From: an uncultured Bacteroidota bacterium
GTDB taxonomy: Bacteria > Bacteroidota > Bacteroidia > Flavobacteriales > Flavobacteriaceae
Assembly (NCBI GenBank): GCA_903839195.1
Contig: CAIMBK010000125.1
Coordinates: 1 to 57,592, forward strand
Reading direction: 5' to 3'
DNA: 57,592 nucleotides
The notes beneath the pieces are model-generated. The model worked only from the letters and a program-made list of their open reading frames with translations. It was not told the DNA's origin and did not search any database. Shown piece by piece: positions 17,628-25,908 of the stretch. A program made the position numbers and the translations under genes. Position 1 is the stretch's first letter. The number at the start of each line of letters is the position of its first letter.

Positions 17628-18800
17628 ATGAAAAATATAATTAAAATAATACTAACGCTACTTTTACTTGTAAATCTCTCTTGTGAAGATTCTAACGATT
17701 TAGTTGTATCTTCAAATGGATTTGAACTTAGAAAGGATGCATCAGTAACTTCGCCTTTAGTTTTAACCGAAGCTACTGCTTCAGATATCTTTGCAAAATT
17801 TGAATGGGATATTGCAAATAATGGTCCGGCTACAATTTCAACTTACACCTTGCAAGTTTTTGATCATAATGATGTTTCCTTGTCTAATCCTGTTGAATAT
17901 TCAGGTAGCGGTTTGGTGGTAAGTCCAACATCTAGAAAAGCTACAATTACAGTAACAGAATTCAATAAATTAATAAATGGATTACCCAATTATAAATGTA
18001 GCGAAATGGATGTTGATATTAGAATAAAATCGTTATTGGGAGGTAATGCTGCTAATGCGTTTAGTCAATATTCTAATCCAATAAATGTAAAAGTTACAGG
18101 TTATTCATTAAAACTTCCTGTAATGGCTTTTGTTAAAACAGGAAACACCGCTTCTACAGAGCCAAGAGTTGCTGCTTCTGCTCCGTCTTCTAATACAGAT
18201 TTCGTTGGTTATATGTATTTAGAAGCAGGTAATTATAAATTTTACCAAGCAGATGCATGTCAGGATTTTACAACTCCAACTGTTTATGGTTTAGGCGGCA
18301 CAACAGGCACATTAAATTCAGGCGCAAGCGCACCAAGTATTTCTGTTGCAACAGCAGGACATTATTTGGTTAAAGCGAATTTATCAAATAACACCTATAC
18401 CTTAACTCCTTATACAACTTTCGGAATATTTGGAGCTGCAACAAGATCTGGTCTTGGAACTGGATTTCAAGTCCCTTTTAATTATGACGCCACGACTAAA
18501 ACATGGGTTTTAGAAGTTGATTTAATAAAAGGGAAAAAATTTAAATTCAAATCGAATCTTTGGACCGGAACAGCCGTAGTCGCTACATTACCAAACCCGC
18601 CATATGCACCTGGAACGGCATCAACATCAGTTTCTATTTTAGGTAAAACGGCTACACCTTCGGTATTAGTAGAAAATAGTACAACAGGACAAGGTGATAT
18701 TTCGGTTCCTGGAACAGATGATGGATCTAGAGACAAATATAGAGTTGTTCTTGATGTAAGTAATCCAAGAAATTATACTTATAAAATGACTAAAATTTAG
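17628..18800 (+). CDS. SusE-like outer-membrane starch-binding lipoprotein
   Basis: A 390-residue lipoprotein; the signal peptide ends LLLVNLSC (Cys19). Residues about 25-150 form an Ig-like SusE domain (LTEATASDIFAKFEWDI to NPINVKV). Two further beta-sandwich modules follow (about 155-265 and 270-390), of the SusE/SusF starch-binding kind, with YLEAGNYKFYQADAC in the first and WVLEVDLIKGKKFKFKSNLW in the second. In Bacteroides SusE binds starch on the cell surface. Here it follows susD by 16 bases and is followed by a strong palindrome that may reduce read-through into the amylase gene. Confidence 0.85.
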   Translation: MKNIIKIILTLLLLVNLSCEDSNDLVVSSNGFELRKDASVTSPLVLTEATASDIFAKFEWDIANNGPATISTYTLQVFDHNDVSLSNPVEYSGSGLVVSPTSRKATITVTEFNKLINGLPNYKCSEMDVDIRIKSLLGGNAANAFSQYSNPINVKVTGYSLKLPVMAFVKTGNTASTEPRVAASAPSSNTDFVGYMYLEAGNYKFYQADACQDFTTPTVYGLGGTTGTLNSGASAPSISVATAGHYLVKANLSNNTYTLTPYTTFGIFGAATRSGLGTGFQVPFNYDATTKTWVLEVDLIKGKKFKFKSNLWTGTAVVATLPNPPYAPGTASTSVSILGKTATPSVLVENSTTGQGDISVPGTDDGSRDKYRVVLDVSNPRNYTYKMTKI

Positions 18801-18826
18801 ATTTTACATTATTAAACCTATTTATT

Positions 18827-18858
18827 AAAAGCAACTAACTAGTTAGTTGCTTTTAATT
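18827..18858 (+). terminator. Palindromic terminator or attenuator between susE and the secreted amylase
   Basis: AAAAGCAACTAACT is directly followed by its exact reverse complement (18827-18854, a 28-base perfect palindrome), ending in a TTTTAATTT tract. It is only 15 bases before the next start codon, so it probably lowers rather than abolishes downstream expression. An operator function is also possible. Confidence 0.65.
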
Positions 18859-18873
18859 TAAAAAACAACAACA

Positions 18874-21771
18874 ATGAAAAGAATTGCCTTACTATTTTGT
18901 TTAATTACCTCTATTGTATTTTCACAACAAGTTACTATTTCTCCTGCTACTTTTGCCGTAACCGATCAAATTACGATTACCGTTTCATTTGCAAGCGCTA
19001 CTTGTAATTCAATGGGTTCTAATCCGGTAAAAGTATATATACACTCCGGTGTGGGGACAACTGCTAATCCTTGGTCTTCAGTAGTTGGAAATTGGCTCGC
19101 AGATGATGGAGTTGGATTAATGACAAACAATGGTAATGGCACTTGGAGTATTACTATTACCCCAAGTATTTATTATAATTTAAATGCAACCCAACAATCT
19201 AGTGCAGCTAGAATGGGAATGGTCTTTCGAAATGCAACGGGTACACAAACCTTAAAATTAGCACCAAGTTGTAGTGATTTCTTTTTCAACGTTGGTTATT
19301 TTCAATCTACTTTGATAGCTCCTTCTGAAAATAGTGCCACAATTATAGCATCAGGAGGAAGTTTAACTATTTCAGCATCGAATACCAATGGAAATGCTAA
19401 TTATAATTTAAAAGCTAATGGAACAAGCATTGATGCAGTTTCTAATCAAAACACCTATAGTTTTAATCACACAAATATTACATCCAATCAAAATTATGAG
19501 TTAATAATTACTCAAGGTACCTCAATTCAAACTAAAAAGTTCACTGTAATTGTATCACCTCCTTTAATTTCTCAAGCTATTCCTTCTGGTAAATTGGATG
19601 GAATAAACTATGACGCTACTGATCCTTCAAAAGCCATATTAGTTTTAGATGCGCCAGGAAAAGACTTTGTATATGTAGCAGGTAGTTTTAACAATTGGCA
19701 GCCCGACAATAATTATGCAATGAAAAAGGATGTTTCATCCTCTAAGTTTTGGTTAGAATTAACAGGTTTAACGCCTGGTGTCGATTACAGTTATCAATAT
19801 TGGATTGTAGATCAAACACCAATTGCCAATTCGCCAGTTTTGGTAAAAACGGCTGATCCGTATTCAACTTTAGTTTTGTCTTCTTATGACGATCCTTATA
19901 TTCCTGCTTCAAAGTATCCTAATTTACCTCCTTTTCCATCAAACTCTGGACAAGATAGAGAAGTTACAGTTCTAAAAACAGGTCAAACACCTTATACATG
20001 GAGTAACGCAACGCTTAATTTTGTAAAACCAGAAAAAGAAAAATTGGTCGTTTACGAATTGCTAATTCGTGATTTTGATTCAAATAGAAGTTATCAAAAC
20101 CTGATTGATCGAATTGATTATTTTAAAAATTTAAAAATAAATGCTATAGAGTTAATGCCAATCATGGAATATGAAGGAAATGAAAGTTGGGGTTACAATA
20201 CTGCTTTTCATATGGCTAATGATAAATATTATGGAACAGCAGATAAATTAAGAGAGTTCATTGATGTTTGTCATCAAAATGGTATAGCAGTAATTTTAGA
20301 TTTGGCATTAAATCATGCTTTTGGAAGGAATCCAATGGTTAGAATGTGGATGAAAGATCCCGAAGGTGACGGTTGGGGCGACCCTGCTTCTGACAACCCG
20401 TATTTTAATCAAGTTGCTACACATAGTTATAGCGTTGGAAGCGATTTCAATCATTCGCAAGCAAGAACTAAAACCTATGTAAAAAGAGTTGTAAACCATT
20501 GGATTCAAGAATTTAAAATTGATGGTTTTCGTTGGGATTTAACAAAAGGTTTTACACAAGATTGCCCTTCAAATGTTGCCGGAGGTCAGGATGCATGTAC
20601 CAATGGCTATCATCAAGACAGGGTGGACGTACTTAAAGAATATGTTGATTACTCTTGGACTTTAGATCCTACACATTATGCAATTTTTGAACATTTAGGA
20701 ATAGACAGTGAAGAACAACAATGGGCAAATTATAGAATAGGAGAAACGCCAAGTAAAGGCGTAATGTTTTGGGGTAAAATGACCGACCAATACAATCAAT
20801 TATCAATGGGATTCAATTCTAATAATGATATTACTAGAATGGGAAATGTGGCTCATGGGTTTACCGCCAAGAGAGTTATAGGTTACCCAGAAAGTCATGA
20901 TGAAGAACGATTGATGTATAAAAATGCAATTTACGGAAACAATACAAACGCTTCGCATAATGTTAGAACATTAAATGTAGCACTTTCAAGAATGTCAGCT
21001 ATTGCGGCAGTTTCACTGCTAATTCCTGGCCCAAAAATGATTTGGCACTTTGCAGATTTAGGTTATAATGATTCAGTTTTTACCTGCAACAACGGATCAG
21101 TAAATACATCTACTGATGCAACTTCTGGCGACTGTAAACTTGATACTAAACCACAATTACAATGGACAAATAATTGGTTAGGCGATTCGAATAGAAATGC
21201 TATCTATAATAATTATGCAAAAATTATAGATTTGAAAAAGAATAACGCCGTATTTAGTAAAGATTACGCTATTAATTCGGGTACAACATTGCAGCCAAAA
21301 ATATACATATATGATAATGCTGCTTCCACAACCACTTTAAAAAACGTAGTTGTTTTATCCAATTTTAGTGTCGATACAATTAATGTCACGCCAAATTTTC
21401 CTTACACAGGAATTTGGTACAACTTGATGGATAATACCCAGCTAAACGTAACAAACACTTCAGGCCCAATTAGTATCGAAGCCGGAGGATTTAGAATATA
21501 TGGAAACCAAATTTCAAATTTAAACACAGATAGTTTTAGCGATCTTAGTTTTATCACTTTAACTCCTAATCCATCAACCAACTTCTTTTCAATAAATTAT
21601 GATTTATCTAAAGTATCTATTTATTCCATAACGGGACAATTAATAAAATCTTTTCAAAATAAATCAAAAACGGATGTTTATGAAATTTCCGATTTAAATA
21701 AAGGAATATATTTAGTAAAAGTAGTAGATGTAAATAATACTGAAAAAACTTTTAAATTAATAAAACAATAA
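18874..21771 (+). CDS. T9SS-secreted GH13 alpha-amylase with N-terminal binding modules
   Basis: A 965-residue protein with signal peptide MKRIALLFCLITSIVFSQ. Residues about 20-140 form a beta-rich module, about 145-235 an Ig-like module, and about 240-345 an early-set/CBM48-like domain (VYVAGSFNNWQPDN). The GH13 barrel starts near 390 (VVYELLIRDFD) with region I ILDLALNHAFG, nucleophile Asp555 (DGFRWD), acid/base Glu606 (FEHLG) and Asp676 (ESHDEE). The last about 75 residues (TPNPSTNFFSINYD to EKTFKLIKQ) are a type A T9SS sorting domain, so the enzyme is exported and anchored or released at the cell surface. It is the probable first enzyme attacking starch, in the role SusG has in Bacteroides. 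Confidence 0.92.
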   Translation: MKRIALLFCLITSIVFSQQVTISPATFAVTDQITITVSFASATCNSMGSNPVKVYIHSGVGTTANPWSSVVGNWLADDGVGLMTNNGNGTWSITITPSIYYNLNATQQSSAARMGMVFRNATGTQTLKLAPSCSDFFFNVGYFQSTLIAPSENSATIIASGGSLTISASNTNGNANYNLKANGTSIDAVSNQNTYSFNHTNITSNQNYELIITQGTSIQTKKFTVIVSPPLISQAIPSGKLDGINYDATDPSKAILVLDAPGKDFVYVAGSFNNWQPDNNYAMKKDVSSSKFWLELTGLTPGVDYSYQYWIVDQTPIANSPVLVKTADPYSTLVLSSYDDPYIPASKYPNLPPFPSNSGQDREVTVLKTGQTPYTWSNATLNFVKPEKEKLVVYELLIRDFDSNRSYQNLIDRIDYFKNLKINAIELMPIMEYEGNESWGYNTAFHMANDKYYGTADKLREFIDVCHQNGIAVILDLALNHAFGRNPMVRMWMKDPEGDGWGDPASDNPYFNQVATHSYSVGSDFNHSQARTKTYVKRVVNHWIQEFKIDGFRWDLTKGFTQDCPSNVAGGQDACTNGYHQDRVDVLKEYVDYSWTLDPTHYAIFEHLGIDSEEQQWANYRIGETPSKGVMFWGKMTDQYNQLSMGFNSNNDITRMGNVAHGFTAKRVIGYPESHDEERLMYKNAIYGNNTNASHNVRTLNVALSRMSAIAAVSLLIPGPKMIWHFADLGYNDSVFTCNNGSVNTSTDATSGDCKLDTKPQLQWTNNWLGDSNRNAIYNNYAKIIDLKKNNAVFSKDYAINSGTTLQPKIYIYDNAASTTTLKNVVVLSNFSVDTINVTPNFPYTGIWYNLMDNTQLNVTNTSGPISIEAGGFRIYGNQISNLNTDSFSDLSFITLTPNPSTNFFSINYDLSKVSIYSITGQLIKSFQNKSKTDVYEISDLNKGIYLVKVVDVNNTEKTFKLIKQ

Positions 21772-21844
21772 TTGGAGCGATAAGAAAAGAGACACGATTT
21801 ATGAATTATTCATTATTAAGGCAATAAATAATGTATTTATTAAC

Positions 21845-21860
21845 ACTACATCGTTTTCGT
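21845..21860 (+). promoter_or_regulatory. Possible second, weaker LacI-type site
   Basis: ACTACATCGTTTTCGT aligns to the 12938-12953 operator about the central CG: 11 of 16 positions match, with seven of eight in the right half. It is 90 bases before the SusF-like gene. The left half is poor, so this is tentative. Confidence 0.3.
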
Positions 21861-21904
21861 TAGACTTTTTTTTTTACTTTAATAAAAATATTGCAAATAA
21901 ATTT

Positions 21905-21912
21905 TAAATTTG
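21905..21912 (+). promoter_or_regulatory. -7 box for the SusF-like gene
   Basis: TAAATTTG is a perfect TAnnTTTG box, 37 bases before the start codon in a 178-base gap. No TTG occurs at the usual -33 spacing, so it is only a candidate. Confidence 0.4.
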
Positions 21913-21949
21913 CTTAATTGAATTTTAACCTTAAATATAATAACAAATT

Positions 21950-23377
21950 ATGAAAACAAAACTACTATTACTAATTGCAATTGTTTTTACTGCAATTAAC
22001 ATTAACGCCCAAGTATCATTAATTGGTGTTGGGGCAACCGGAAGTTGGTCAACTGACTATGATTTAACTGATGCAGATGCAGATGGTATCTGGACTGGAA
22101 CTGCCGTTCCTATGGCAGGGGGAGAATTCAAATTTAGACTAGATCATGCGTGGACTACAGCTTATGGAAATGGAAATGGCGCAGCAACATGGCCTTCCGG
22201 TACTGCTGATACAACTCCTGGAGTAAACAATAATATATTAGCAATAGCAGGTGTTTATGACGTATCTTTTGACATAGCTACAGGAGCGTTTTCTTTTGCT
22301 GGGGGTACTCCAATTCCTGTTGTTAAGTTAGTTGGCTCTGCTGTAACTACCGTAGGCGGAATAGTTTTAAGTACTGCAGATTTAGTTACTTTTACTGTAT
22401 CTAATGCTACTTTAGTTGCTGGTGATGCTCAGTTTTCTATTGACGGCGTACTTTATGGTGGAACAACTTTCCCAATAGGTAGTGCATTAAGTAATACCGA
22501 TTTAATTCCTGCGACTGCTGGATCTTATACTACTATTAGTATTAATGTTGTTTCAGGAGATTACGTGTTTACACCGGCTCCATTGTTTCAATTAATTAGT
22601 TTAACCGGTGCTGCTGTTGGCGGCTGGGGAACTGGTTTTGATTTTGATTTAACACCTGTAGATACTGACAATTATCGATTGAATGATATTGCTTTATTGG
22701 CAGCGGATTGTAAATTTCGTAAAGATCATGACTGGGCAACTACTTGGGGTGACGCTGCTTTTCCATCTGGAGTTTCAACAGGCAATAATATTACAGTAAC
22801 TACTGCGGGGAATTATGATGCAAAATTAAATATTGTAACTGGTGCATATAGCTTTGCTTTTCCACAAATTAGCTTAACTGGTGCTGCTGTAGGCGGATGG
22901 GGAGTTGACTCTGATTTAATTACAACAGATGGATTAAATTATTCTCTTGATAATTTAGTTATGACAACTGAAGGTTGTAAATTCAGAAGAGATCATGACT
23001 GGGCTACTTCATGGGGTGGCGATGCATTTCCAACCGGAAATCCAGGAAATGGAGATATTCAAGCAGTAGCAGGAACCTATAATGTTACATTCAACAACCT
23101 TACAAAAGCTTATAATTTTGCAGATGTATTATCTACTAATCAATTTGATCAAAATTTATTTTCTTTAGCTCCAAATCCAACTAAAGGAATGTTTGCTATT
23201 AATGCAGATGTTGCTAAAGTTCAAATTTTTAACTTGACAGGTCAATTAGTGAAAACTTTTAATACTAAAGCTGCAAACGAAAGTTTATCTATCTCAGAAT
23301 TAAATCAAGGTATTTACTTCGTAAAAGTAACAGATTTGAATCTTAACGAAAAAACTATCAAATTAATCAAAGAATAA
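21950..23377 (+). CDS. T9SS-secreted SusF/SusE-like starch-binding repeat protein
   Basis: A 475-residue non-enzymatic protein with signal peptide to INAQ (residue 21). It has four beta-sandwich repeats of about 90 residues: R1 22-115, R2 120-208, R3 214-304, R4 305-393. R1, R3 and R4 share a GxW motif near the start and a C/FKFRxDHxWxTxxG motif in the middle (e.g. CKFRKDHDWATTWG and CKFRRDHDWATSWG), typical of SusE/SusF glucan-binding modules. R2 lacks these aromatics. R3 and R4 are offset by 273 bases and remain clearly similar at DNA level, so they duplicated recently. The last about 75 residues (LAPNPTKGMFAINADV to KTIKLIKE) are a T9SS sorting domain, rather than the lipoprotein anchor of classical SusF. 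Confidence 0.85.
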   Translation: MKTKLLLLIAIVFTAININAQVSLIGVGATGSWSTDYDLTDADADGIWTGTAVPMAGGEFKFRLDHAWTTAYGNGNGAATWPSGTADTTPGVNNNILAIAGVYDVSFDIATGAFSFAGGTPIPVVKLVGSAVTTVGGIVLSTADLVTFTVSNATLVAGDAQFSIDGVLYGGTTFPIGSALSNTDLIPATAGSYTTISINVVSGDYVFTPAPLFQLISLTGAAVGGWGTGFDFDLTPVDTDNYRLNDIALLAADCKFRKDHDWATTWGDAAFPSGVSTGNNITVTTAGNYDAKLNIVTGAYSFAFPQISLTGAAVGGWGVDSDLITTDGLNYSLDNLVMTTEGCKFRRDHDWATSWGGDAFPTGNPGNGDIQAVAGTYNVTFNNLTKAYNFADVLSTNQFDQNLFSLAPNPTKGMFAINADVAKVQIFNLTGQLVKTFNTKAANESLSISELNQGIYFVKVTDLNLNEKTIKLIKE

Positions 23378-23400
23378 TTATTTCTTTAATTAAATAAATT

Positions 23401-23429
23401 AAACCTCTCCATGTGAGAGGTTTTTTTTG
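23401..23429 (+). terminator. Terminator of the rightward starch operon
   Basis: AACCTCTC, a 5-base loop and GAGAGGTT (8-bp stem), followed by a run of eight Ts including the last stem bases. It ends about 50 bases after the stop of the SusF-like gene. Confidence 0.85.
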
Positions 23430-23475
23430 TTTTAAAAGTTTATTACTACCGAATAAATTGAATTTTATTTAGATA

Positions 23476-23508
23476 AAAAAGGGAAGCAAATTGTTTCCCT
23501 TTTTATTT
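23476..23508. terminator. Second hairpin, possibly bidirectional terminator
   Basis: AAAAAGGGAA, a loop of about nine bases and TTCCCTTTTT form a 10-bp stem with A and T tracts on the two sides. It could insulate the starch locus from the disturbed patch. Confidence 0.6.
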
Positions 23509-23731
23509 GTTCGCAAAGTTATTATCGATACTAATAATGTAAAAAAAAAGCAGTATTTTTTTAAACCTGTTTTTAAACCTCTAATTTCATTAGTTCTGTA
23601 CAATTTTACCCCCATTTTAGTATTGGCAAATAAAAATTTGCTATTAGATTTGTGTTGTTAGAAAAATTTATTTGTCCTTATAAATTAATTAGATTTCTCA
23701 TTTCAAAAAATAGCAACAAAAAACAACCATT

Positions 23732-24004
23732 ATGAAAAAATTATTACTCAATTTTAAATCACTTTTATTAGTACTTATTCTATGTGCCAATCTCGGAAAT
23801 AGTCAAACCGTATTCCATGAAACTTTTGGAGCTACTGCATCAGCTTCCTATTTAGGAGGAACATCAACAACACCAGCAGGAATTTATTATACTCAAGGTT
23901 CCAATGGAGTTTTTTCTACCGCATTAAACGGCAGTGATGCGTTTTTAAATATGGCATCAAGTGGTGCGGCAGGAAGACCAAATTTGACGGCTCCATTTAC
24001 ATGA
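23732..24004 (+). pseudogene. 5' fragment of a secreted protein gene, cut off at about 24,003
   Basis: The reading frame gives 90 residues: a signal peptide (MKKLLLNFKSLLLVLILCANLGNSQ) and then TVFHETFGATASASYLGG, the kind of mature N-terminus seen in large T9SS-exported flavobacterial proteins. It ends abruptly at a TGA just past the point where a convergent minus-strand signal-peptide frame also loses meaning. No T9SS sorting domain follows. I read it as the surviving 5' end of a longer gene. A genuine 90-residue exported protein is less likely. Confidence 0.6.
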
Positions 24005-24066
24005 GAAAATCCATCAAGAGTCAATAAAGATGTTATTCCGAACAAAAAGTGTTTAAATGCTTTCAT
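24004..24066 (-). pseudogene. 5' fragment of a second exported-protein gene after the cupin gene
   Basis: On the minus strand an ATG at 24066-24064 shares one base with the cupin stop (TAATG). It opens MKAFKHFLFGITSLL..., with basic then hydrophobic residues like a signal peptide, for about 20 codons. Beyond about 24,003 the frame reads antisense to the fragment at 23732 and stops at about position 23,897. The tight coupling to the cupin gene shows it was once the next gene in that operon. Only its 5' end survives. Confidence 0.5.
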
Positions 24067-24731
24067 TATTGATGCGGAATTTTAAATTCAATTACGATAT
24101 TAAATAGCGGAATTTTACTTAGATTTTTGGTAACATGCACCATCGGTTCTGCGAATTTCGCGGTATTTTCTACTTGAATCCCCGTTCCCGTTTTTCCTTC
24201 AGGATGAAATCTCGGATCGGTTAATTGTACCGTATTCAATCGAACTACAATTTGTTGCGCGTGACTATGCAATTCGCGAACATCCCCTGGATTCAGTCGT
24301 TCTTCAAAAACTCTGAATTCGGCATCGTCATAAATAATTTTATTTTTTAGAGGCTCAACCCATTTTTCGGGTTGTTTCAATTCGGGATGATTTTTCTTGA
24401 AAGCAACTTCAAAAAAACTTCCGATTGGCGATTCGTAGGATTCCGATTCTAAAAAAACGGCAATTTCGCCTCGTTTTAAATTAAATGTCCCTTTGCTACT
24501 TTTTATTTTCACATTATCTAAAGCAACAATTACGCGACTTCCATAATTTTCTGCAAATGATTTTGAACAATTTGTTCCGTTTTTAGTCACCAAGAAATAG
24601 GCATTATCAATTGTAATAGAATCGTTGAAAATGAAAGTTTTTTCGAATTTTAATGGTAATACGTAATTTTTCCCAAAAGAAATCTTGAAATTTATCACTA
24701 ATAAAATCGCTAAAAAAAATGTTTTTTTCAT
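24066..24731 (-). CDS. Exported cupin-domain protein
   Basis: A 221-residue protein with a signal peptide (MKKTFFLAILLVINFKISFG). The C-terminal half has a cupin-type motif LNPGDVRELHSHAQQIVVRL (about residues 143-162), with His residues that may bind metal. The N-terminal half (about 25-120) resembles a second, degenerate cupin barrel with FNLKRGEIAVFLES. The gene starts 8 bases after the stop of the formylglycine-generating enzyme gene, so they share a transcript. Function is unknown. Linkage suggests a role with exported sulfatases or sulfated-glycan processing, which is inference only. Confidence 0.7.
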   Translation of the reverse strand: MKKTFFLAILLVINFKISFGKNYVLPLKFEKTFIFNDSITIDNAYFLVTKNGTNCSKSFAENYGSRVIVALDNVKIKSSKGTFNLKRGEIAVFLESESYESPIGSFFEVAFKKNHPELKQPEKWVEPLKNKIIYDDAEFRVFEERLNPGDVRELHSHAQQIVVRLNTVQLTDPRFHPEGKTGTGIQVENTAKFAEPMVHVTKNLSKIPLFNIVIEFKIPHQ

Positions 24732-24739
24732 TGAAATTT

Positions 24740-25897
24740 CTATTTATTAGCCACACATCTAAAACCCAAATGTTCCATTGAAGAATCGGAGGAACTTTTC
24801 ATTCTCGCCGAAACGCGGTAGCCGCTACAATAGGATTCATTACATAAAAAAGACCCGCCTCGCATTACTCTTTTGGCAACCAAAGGCTCATCTGGGTCAA
24901 AACTTTTTTCTGGTCCTTTTGGATTAACAGCGATGGTTATTTTTTTGAAGGAATCGTAATAGGTATTGTTGTATTTATCTGCGCACCATTCCCAAACATT
25001 TCCTGCCATATCATATAATCCGTAGCCATTTGGTGCAAAAGTTTTTACAGGTGCTGCGCCATAAAACCCATCAACCGTTTCGTTTTTGTATGGAAAACTA
25101 CCTTGCCAATAATTGCAATGTGTTTTTCCTTCGTCAATTTTTTCATTTCCCCAAGTATAAACCGAATTTTTTAAGCTTCCTCTTGCGGCAAATTCCCATT
25201 CGGCTTCTGTAGGCAAACGTTTTCCGGCCCATTTACAATAGGCGTTGGCATCGTCCCAACTGATATGAATTACTGGGTAATTTTCTTTTCCAATAATATC
25301 GCTTTCCGGGCCTTTTGGATGTTTCCAATTCGCGCCATGCGTCCATTGCCACCATTGGCTATAATCTTGCAAACTCACTTCGCCTTCAGTTGGAACAAAC
25401 ACAAGCGATGCTGCTTTCAAGGTTTCGGCATCTGGTTTTGGGGTGTCTGCGGGTAATTGTTTTTTTAATTCGTCCCAATTAACATCTTTTTCGGCGGTGG
25501 TGATATAGCCTGTTTCGGAAACAAATTTTTCGAATTGGGCATTTGTCACTTCGGTACTATCCATATAAAAGCCACTTACTTTTACGTTGTGTTTTGGAAA
25601 TTCGTCCTGACGCCCTTGCTTATTGTCTGCGCCCATACTAAAAACTCCACCTGGAATCCAAACCATTCCTGCGCTGTTTTTTAATTTTGTTGGCGTATTA
25701 GTTTCAATTTTTTTTGTGGGATTTCCAAATCTTTTCGGAATAGTTGTCGTACAACACGTCTTTTTAGCAGGAACTGTTTTTTTAGAAGAATTTGTTTTTA
25801 TTTGCCCAAATGTAAATGCGTTGCTGAAGAGAAAAAACAATATGACACCATATTTTATAATGGTTTTAAAGCTCTTATATTTAGGGTTTTTTGTCAT
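24740..25897 (-). CDS. Formylglycine-generating enzyme family protein (sulfatase maturation)
   Basis: A 385-residue protein with an N-terminal membrane or signal segment (about 14-31, YGVILFFLFSNAFTFG). From about residue 73 it is an FGE/SUMF1 domain: MVWIPGGVFSMGADN, YMDSTEVTNAQFEKFV, CKWAGKRLPTEAEWEFAARG, GYGLYDMAGNVWEWCAD, and the active site GGSFLCNESYCSGYR. The two cysteines (Cys352 and Cys357) correspond to the catalytic pair of human FGE (Cys336/Cys341), so the enzyme is probably active rather than one of the many FGE-like lectin-type relatives. FGE oxidises a sulfatase cysteine to formylglycine using oxygen. It lies 11 bases after a sulfatase stub. Confidence 0.88.
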   Translation of the reverse strand: MTKNPKYKSFKTIIKYGVILFFLFSNAFTFGQIKTNSSKKTVPAKKTCCTTTIPKRFGNPTKKIETNTPTKLKNSAGMVWIPGGVFSMGADNKQGRQDEFPKHNVKVSGFYMDSTEVTNAQFEKFVSETGYITTAEKDVNWDELKKQLPADTPKPDAETLKAASLVFVPTEGEVSLQDYSQWWQWTHGANWKHPKGPESDIIGKENYPVIHISWDDANAYCKWAGKRLPTEAEWEFAARGSLKNSVYTWGNEKIDEGKTHCNYWQGSFPYKNETVDGFYGAAPVKTFAPNGYGLYDMAGNVWEWCADKYNNTYYDSFKKITIAVNPKGPEKSFDPDEPLVAKRVMRGGSFLCNESYCSGYRVSARMKSSSDSSMEHLGFRCVANK

Positions 25898-25908
25898 TTT
25901 TTTTATAA

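Larger units (their letters stand above)
23378..23731. other. 354-base intergenic stretch
   Basis: It holds the two hairpins just listed in its first 130 bases. The remaining about 220 bases are AT-rich with no reading frame, RNA or repeat that I can recognise. They should contain the promoter of the truncated gene at 23732. Confidence 0.6.

Noticed and set aside
23732..24004. A complete 90-residue secreted protein
   Set aside because: Its start is typical of large exported proteins and its end coincides with the break in a convergent gene, so a truncated gene fits better.
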